From: Phlegmacium glaucopus
Taxonomy: Eukaryota > Basidiomycota > Agaricomycetes > Agaricales > Cortinariaceae
Reading direction: 5' to 3'
Length of the DNA: 39,975 nucleotides
NCBI GenBank assembly: GCA_015039465.1
Contig: MU130189.1
Coordinates: 4,871 to 44,845, forward strand
Shown here: in pieces, positions 34,639 to 39,975 of the stretch
How positions within the stretch are numbered: the stretch's first letter is position 1
How the letters are laid out: each line of letters begins with the position of its first letter
Position numbers and translations under genes: made by a program
The notes under the pieces: generated by a model
Database searches by the model: none
What the model was told of the DNA's origin: nothing
What the model saw: the letters and a program-made list of their open reading frames with translations, nothing else

Positions 34639-37482
34639 TTACTTCCATTGACCTTTCCCTCTCTTTCGATGATGAGAAGGGCCTTGACGGGGCTTGGAAC
34701 TGTCCGACGAGCCCTGAGCACTGGTTGAAGACTCAGAAGGGTGAGGAAGCCCCAAGGTGCTTTGGGACGTGGTTGAAGGGCCTTGGGCAGTCGAGGACTC
34801 TGGATCGGGGGTACCAGGCTGAGAGGCACTTGGAGAAGGTTGAGTTTGAGTGGAGTGTGATGAGACGACTTGGGAAGTATGGGGTACAGGCTGGGTTTGA
34901 GATGGGGTTGTATGTTTCGAACCAGCATTTAAAGAAGGTCGGGGCATGGGTGACAATTTCCGGGCTGTTCGATGGGCAGTCGAAGAGTTCGGAATTGTGG
35001 AGGGTTTCTGACTGGTCGTAGCCTGAGACGAAGATTTCATAACAGTGACTGGAGGCTGTTTCCTAGGTTTCTGAGATCCATTATCCAAGTAGTCTGTGAT
35101 CGCTTTCTGTGTCTCCAAGGGAAGTCTTTGGTATAAGGTAAGATGCTGAGTTTGCAAGCATCGGATAGCAGTTCTCAGCTCTGGCCACTGCTCAGCGTGC
35201 AAGAGCGAATGGGGAAGGAGCTTTGCAAAGGCAACTTGCAGGTCCTCCGTAATACCCTCAGCTTGTATCTCATCGATGCAGAAGAGAGCGGCTTTTGCTT
35301 GCGTTGAGCTATTAACGAGGGCTGATGACGTCTTTGTAAGATGCGAGCGAGCAAAGTGGGCCTCATGGCAAAGGCCCCTGAGAGAGTTCGGACCTGTCAA
35401 GCGAATATTCAGCGACGCATTGATCTCGTCCCATGCAGGCGAAGTAGATAAGGGAGTAAGTTCTGAGACCCTGTAAATGGCTGATCCTGGCCCTCCTTCC
35501 TCCGAATCCCACTCTTCGCTATCTGAGGTATCTGAGACTGACTGAAGGCCTAGCATGGTATCGGTTGACCCCTCATCACTTTCCACATGCGCCATCTTCA
35601 TCCCATCTTTGTCATCATTGGCCTTGTTCCCTTCACTCTTGATACCGCCCTTAAAAGTCGTCGACCTCCAGTAACCGGATGGGAGGAAGGATGCAAAATG
35701 GTCGTCGAAATATGTGACGAGGTTCGTATAGGTGTCGGAGGACTAGGATGATGCAGCCGCATCAGCTTCATGCAAACACAGTGTGAAGCGAGAAATAACC
35801 TACGACATGATTTTCGAGCTGCCGCAACAAGGGTATAAGATAGTATGCTCCCTTGGAACGTTGCCCATATCCCCTGGTACCGGCAGGCCGCCTGAAAATT
35901 GTAATAGGTTGTATCTGACTGAGGGCGTCTCGGAGGTCTTGGCGGGGTGTCGCTTCCTGTAATAGACGAGAAAATACACGGTATGACAGCACTAGTAGGG
36001 TGTCAATTGGATTCGCCACCAGAAGCAAACAAAGTTATTTCGTACCTTCAGGATCACGGCCTTGTCTCACCATGGCACATGTAATATCCGCAATAATATC
36101 TCCTCTATCACAGAAGAAGTCAAGTGAGCGTGAACTATCAAACAAAAAATCGCCAAAAGAAGCATGAAAAGGTCTGATGCTTTCCTCGCTGGCGTCGAAG
36201 AGGGAAGCAAGTTCGTAAAGTATCGCCCAAGTTTCACTGAGTTCGATGTTGAGGACCTTTGTGAGGTCCGTGGGCGAGACGGTGTTGAAATATTTTGGGT
36301 ATTCAAGGCAAACTGCTGTGGCTTTGACAGACATGTTGACGTCGTTGCGCGTTCTCAGGATGAGGGAATACAAGGTGTCGAGGTCGGCCAAAGGATGTTT
36401 TTTCTTGTCTAAGTTGTCTTTGAGCAACCTCAGATCCAGTACATGTTTGAGCCGCGCAACAGCTTGGTGCCGATGCCTGGGAGAACAGACATACTTTTCG
36501 ACCGTGGCAGCAAAGATAAACTGGCCAGACGACTTTGCTACAAGGTAATCAATATTTTCAGCTGTTGGCCAGTCCTCGCTCGGGGGATGTGGAAGCTGTT
36601 TTTTGGTTCTGGCAAATTTCTCGATCAAGAATGCACGGATATCAGCATCGGAATCGATGTCATCATTCAGCGAGATGTTGGTTGAGATGGCGTCCAATGG
36701 AGAGTCGGTGTCGTTGAATGCAGTGACGATGGTTGGCTCTGGACGGCAGCAAATGAGGATGCGTAGTCTTGGATTAAGGTTGTACAGCGTCTCCGATATG
36801 ACATTGAGGACCAACTGTTGATCATCGGGGGAGAGAGTCTCGTCGAGCCCGTCGAGAATGATGACATAGGGAACGATGCCGCACGGAGCGAGAAGATTCA
36901 AAGGGTCCAAGACCAGTTTCTTCAGCTGGACGGCTAGGGGTGCCAGGAAGATATGTGGGTCGTGGCTGACAACATTGGAGATTGCCTCCTTCGCATCTTG
37001 AAGTGTATGAACGGCCATCCGATAGGCGAGCGTAGGCGCAAGGGAAGCTAATTGATCTCCTGTCCCATCTGCGCGCGAAAAGAAGAACTCGCCGAGCAGG
37101 ATTCCCTCCTCCTCACACCACTTGGCAATTGTCCTCCCTATAGCCGTCTTTCCACCCCCAGCCGGGCCATGCAGCCACATAACGAATTTGTCCTTCTCAC
37201 TGTTGTATAGTGCCCAGCTCTTCATACGTTCGAGGATTTTGGTTCGGGTGTTTGTGAAACACGTGGAGTGGGAGGGATCGGAATCAGCAAGATGGAACGC
37301 CAGAGGAGAGGCTTTGGAAGCCAGTTTGTCGAAGCCTAGACGAGGCTTATGGAATCAGATAAGCACTACTTGAGGAATTACGACCTACAGAAGCTCAACC
37401 CCGTCCGTGCAACGGTGTTATTGAACGTACCACCGTTAATTACGAGGTTTCTACCCCCAATCATCGAGTGAGGCGCCGACAT
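34639..37482 (-). CDS. NACHT/NLR-like NTPase, copy 5 (open, 4 exons, 891 aa)
   Basis: Minus-strand exons 37482-37389, 37335-36046, 35991-35804 and 35742-34639 with GT-AG introns of 53, 54 and 61 nt; all phases fit and give 891 aa. Walker A GPAGGGKT lies at about 88-95, Walker B VIILDGLDE at about 189-197 and LICCRPEP at about 225-232. Exon 4 has an acidic Ser-rich stretch (DTSDSEEWDSEEGG), a helical region at about 617-743 (SELTPLST to TQKAITDYL) and a Ser/Thr/Pro-rich tail at about 744-891 ending PRQGPSHHRKRGKGQWK, a likely nuclear-localisation-type basic end. It is the only copy on the minus strand. Its TATA is degraded to TGTAAAA. The NACHT exon is very close to the other copies, implying recent duplication or gene conversion. 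Confidence 0.88.
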
Positions 37483-37560
37483 TTGGGGAAGTGAAGAGGC
37501 AGCGTGTGTAGACTGTCATTTTACAATGTGTTCGATGGGCGTTGTTTATGAAGATTCGAC
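37483..37560 (-). promoter_or_regulatory. Promoter of NACHT copy 5 (TGTAAAA, degraded TATA)
   Basis: On the minus strand CTTCATAAACAACGCCC is conserved, but TATAAAA is replaced by TGTAAAA (37525-37519), at the same 43-nt distance from the ATG. Confidence 0.55.
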
Positions 37561-37874
37561 GCCTCACAATATTTGGTTGTGTTGATCAATCCTCCTATTC
37601 ATCCCACTTCTCTAACATTACTGGTTAGCTTGGGACGTGGTTCTCCAACCAACCTATGAAGAGCTCCAAGAAATCGACACCATGTCCTGAATACTCGGCT
37701 CCTCCACTCGTCGACTTTCACAACATCCCTAACCATTTTTCCGGATATTGGCAAACCTTTTTCACAATTTCTTCAACGAAAGAGCTTTGAAAAGTTAACG
37801 ATAATCATCAAATAGCCGTTATATCTCAACGGTAGTACAAAAAAAAACTCGATTTTAAAGTGGTTGCCCCAGGT
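37561..37874. other. Flank of P450 relic 4
   Basis: ATTTGGTTGTGTTGATCAAT and CGGATATTGGCAAACC match the 3' flanks of the other P450 relics. Non-coding. Confidence 0.55.
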
Positions 37875-39060
37875 TCATTTTGCCTCTACTCCTTCCCTCT
37901 GATCTCTCTCAAGACCCTGCACATCCCAAGCACTTTGAGCCTCTTGGAACGCTCTCCTCACTTGCTCTTCACGACCATGACTACGAGGCTTGAACGACAC
38001 AGGGAAAATACGCGGTACACTCACGAATCCACTCGTATATGTCGCTTCTTCGTCATTGATATCTGGCACTTTCGCACGCCCGGTAGGATCGATTGGGGCT
38101 TTCAAGTCAAGAGCCCAGATGAGCCTTGAGAGTACGATGAAGAAGGAAGCTTCTGCGATGTGGTATCCTGGGCAGAAACGTCTACCCCAGCCGAATACGT
38201 AGCTGGTTGTAAAAAATGACGGTAAGTTGAGAGGGACAAGGGGTAGGGCAGTAAGACTTGCTGATTACGGTCGCGAGTTTCAGGTCCAGATCCCCAAGCC
38301 ATCTTCCTGCAAGGATCAGTGAGGAATTGTTCAGGTTGATCAGCCCTTGGGTTGGGGTACGTGGTGGGGTCCATGTGGATAGCCCAGACATTGCCGATGA
38401 TAGTAGATCCTTTTGGAATAGACATACCCTGGTACTCGTCATCCTCATCTGCAAGAAGTAGAATACCTACACGTTCGTTGTCCTTTATCAGCATTCGTTT
38501 CGCAAACCACAAAGGCCAGACATACCCGGTGGACGACGACGGAGTGTTTCCCTGATACATGCCACGAAATATGGACATTTTTCTTCATCCTCAAACTCTG
38601 GCATCCGTCCATCACTTCCATCTACAGCACCAACAGCAGCATCAATTTCAGCTCGTACGCGCTCGAGCACTGGGGGATGGGAAAGCATGAAGAGGACGAA
38701 ACTCTGCATTGTGCTAGCGGTGGTGTCACTTCCTGCTTCTAGGATCGTACCTGCGGTGTATGCGAGAAGTTTGTCACGGAGGACCTGGAACGCTCAGAGG
38801 GTGGCCAGCGTCGCTGCGAGTACGCAAATATGTGTTGACATAGGAGGTGTTGGGTATTCTGCCCTCGATCATGCGTTTACCTCCGTCAAGTAACCCACCC
38901 CAGAGTTCCATTTCCCTAACAAATTCTGGTCAGCACGTCCCATATGTGGAGTGGCAATGCATACCATTCATGCATTTTTATACGGCACTCCGCCATGGTG
39001 CGAGGAAATCCGGAAGCTTTCATACAATGGGGAAAACATCCGCGCTGTATATTGTAAGTC
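37875..39060 (-). pseudogene. Cytochrome P450 relic 4 (longest copy)
   Basis: Minus strand. The best-defined exons are about 38925-38526, 38448-38262 and 38202-37875 (TGA). The first carries EMELWGGLLDGGKRM, the I-helix AGSDTT and the K-helix ETLR. The second has GMSIPKGSTIIGNVWAIHMD and PNPRADQPEQF. The third has FGWGRRFCPGYHIAEASFF with the axial Cys and the complete C-terminus. Intron 38525-38449 is GT-AG; intron 38261-38203 starts GC (GCAAGT, where other copies have GTAAGT). A +1 slip near 38785 breaks the frame before the I-helix. A further upstream exon (to about 39060, CMKASGF) is tentative and the N-terminal half is absent. This is a monooxygenase family relic, membrane anchor lost. 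Confidence 0.78.
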
Positions 39061-39384
39061 TGCGGAATGCATGAAAGTTACGGAATGTCGTACAGATAGT
39101 TACCAGGTTGTCCTACATGGGAAAATTTTGCTAACACGTCGCAGATTTTGTGCCTGTATTACAACGTCAATTTCAACATCCTCAAAAGCCGAGAAAAAGA
39201 GTTTACAGATGTGGGTTGTTCGTAACGCGAGTGACACGAATGCCGTAGGTGGCGGTCATGAGTCCGACTCATGACGACGCTTGTCGTCTATCATTACGGG
39301 TTAGACACTGGTCGATCTCCGTGATACTGAACTACTCAGATATCTCTTTATCAGTGCAAATCAATGTGTCTCTTCCACTTTTTT
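39061..39384. other. No gene seen; small palindrome
   Basis: GTCATGAGTCCGACTCATGAC (about 39258-39278) is a short palindrome. It separates the P450 relic from an R repeat with no gene C between them, unlike the other units. Confidence 0.4.
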
Positions 39385-39720
39385 GTTACCGTACTTGCGA
39401 TGTCTCCATCTTTCTTTCTTTCTGTTCATTGATTAATGTGTTGTGATACACTCCTCTTGTTTCCTGCGATACAGACCTGCAAATATCCATTGTAAAACTT
39501 GTCTCGCCTTGCTCTATGATCTCTCTATGTCACCCAACCATGATTCAGGCAGATTGAAATAGCATATCCTTAACCAATTTTAAACACAGGATCTTTGTAC
39601 CAAATTTTTACTACATTTACATTTTCGATTTCAGTTTTGCATTACTGTATCACAAGCAGATGTCATCCACAGAAGATGCTTCTAAGTCAGCGCGCATGTC
39701 GCCAAACTCGAAAAGATCCA
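39385..39720 (+). repeat. Flanking repeat R, copy 5
   Basis: TACCGTACTTGCGATGTCTCC, CTCCTCTTGTTTCCTGCGAT and CATGATTCAGG match the other R copies. Here it lacks the preceding gene C sequence. Confidence 0.7.
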
Positions 39721-39975
39721 GACTATGCGCTTCAAAGTGGAGTCAAGAATAACAAGCCATGAACCCGTGCCTTCGGCACGGCGCCGCTCCGCTTTGCCGA
39801 CCTCCAGCACGGATTCAGGGCTTGCCGGGGGCTCCGCCCCCTGGACCCCTGGCTGCATCACAACAGTGCATGAAGTCTTATATCCTAACAGTGAACACTC
39901 TTATTGAAAAATAGAATCAACAAATCTTATCATTACAATTGCAATCCAGTAAGTATTTCTTTGTATACTACATTC
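39721..39975 (+). other. Window end with GC-rich hairpin segment
   Basis: 39765-39860 is GC-rich with hairpins CCGTGCCTTCGGCACGG and GGGGGCTCCGCCCCC, unlike its AT-rich surroundings; probably a piece of a dispersed repeat. No gene. Confidence 0.4.

Noticed and set aside
1143..39975. Further polarity-flipped blocks
   Set aside because: The repeated units (NACHT, P450, gene C, R, S, transposons) all align in normal or reverse-complement orientation, and no other unexplained stretch gave a coherent protein when I tried simple reversal of parts of it by eye. A computational reversal scan would be more reliable.

Overview
The window looks like nuclear DNA of a filamentous basidiomycete, most likely an Agaricomycete. 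Protein-coding genes carry short GT-AG introns of about 53-77 nt with CTAAC/CTGAC-like branch points. The families present (NACHT NTPases in a local cluster, tandem P450 fragments, Plavaka-type transposase, a DIRS/Ngaro-like tyrosine-recombinase retroelement, hAT-like MITEs) are a typical Agaricomycete combination. No rRNA, tRNA or CRISPR array was recognised.

The first 1142 bases are abnormal: they make biological sense only when read backwards WITHOUT complementing. Read from 972 down to 1 they encode the body of a Plavaka-type transposase, including a 59-nt GT...CTAAC...AG intron. That reading joins in frame from base 1 to base 1143, where the normally oriented C-terminus of the same protein continues to 1456. 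The flip therefore spans about 1-1142, starts at the first base of the window, and is best explained as a data-level polarity error or deliberate manipulation rather than an inversion.

The rest is a segmentally duplicated NLR-like locus. Its core gene is a four-exon NACHT NTPase of about 890-900 aa: short leader exon, NACHT exon, short linker exon, then a long exon with an uncharacterised helical region and a Ser/Thr/Pro-rich basic tail. There are five copies: copy 1 (1908-3199, + strand, 3' part only, fused to another gene tail), copy 2 (11384-14014, +, frameshifted), copy 3 (22724-25593, +, open), copy 4 (28451-30904, +, early stop) and copy 5 (37482-34639, -, open). A second recurring block, found at 4.2-8.2 kb, 20.5-22.6 kb and 32-34.2 kb, consists of a truncated P450 (- strand), the 3' part of an unidentified gene here called gene C (+ strand), and a roughly 350-bp flanking repeat called R. 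A longer P450 relic lies at 37.9-39.06 kb and another R copy at 39.4-39.7 kb.

Mobile DNA interrupts this layout: a 2006-bp simple-repeat-filled TIR element with a 9-bp target duplication (5542-7547), an LTR-like insertion (about 8258-9154), a 27-bp inverted-repeat element (9826-10620), a 404-bp MITE with an 8-bp duplication (10916-11319), a DIRS-like element with gag, RT-RNase H and tyrosine recombinase in successive +1 frames (about 14015-20165), a 441-bp hAT-like MITE inside the gag intron (15263-15703), and transposase relics at 25.8-26.1 and 27.2-28.1 kb. Copies 3 and 5 of the NACHT gene are the only ones with a full open model, so the locus appears to be an NLR cluster diversifying and decaying under transposon pressure.
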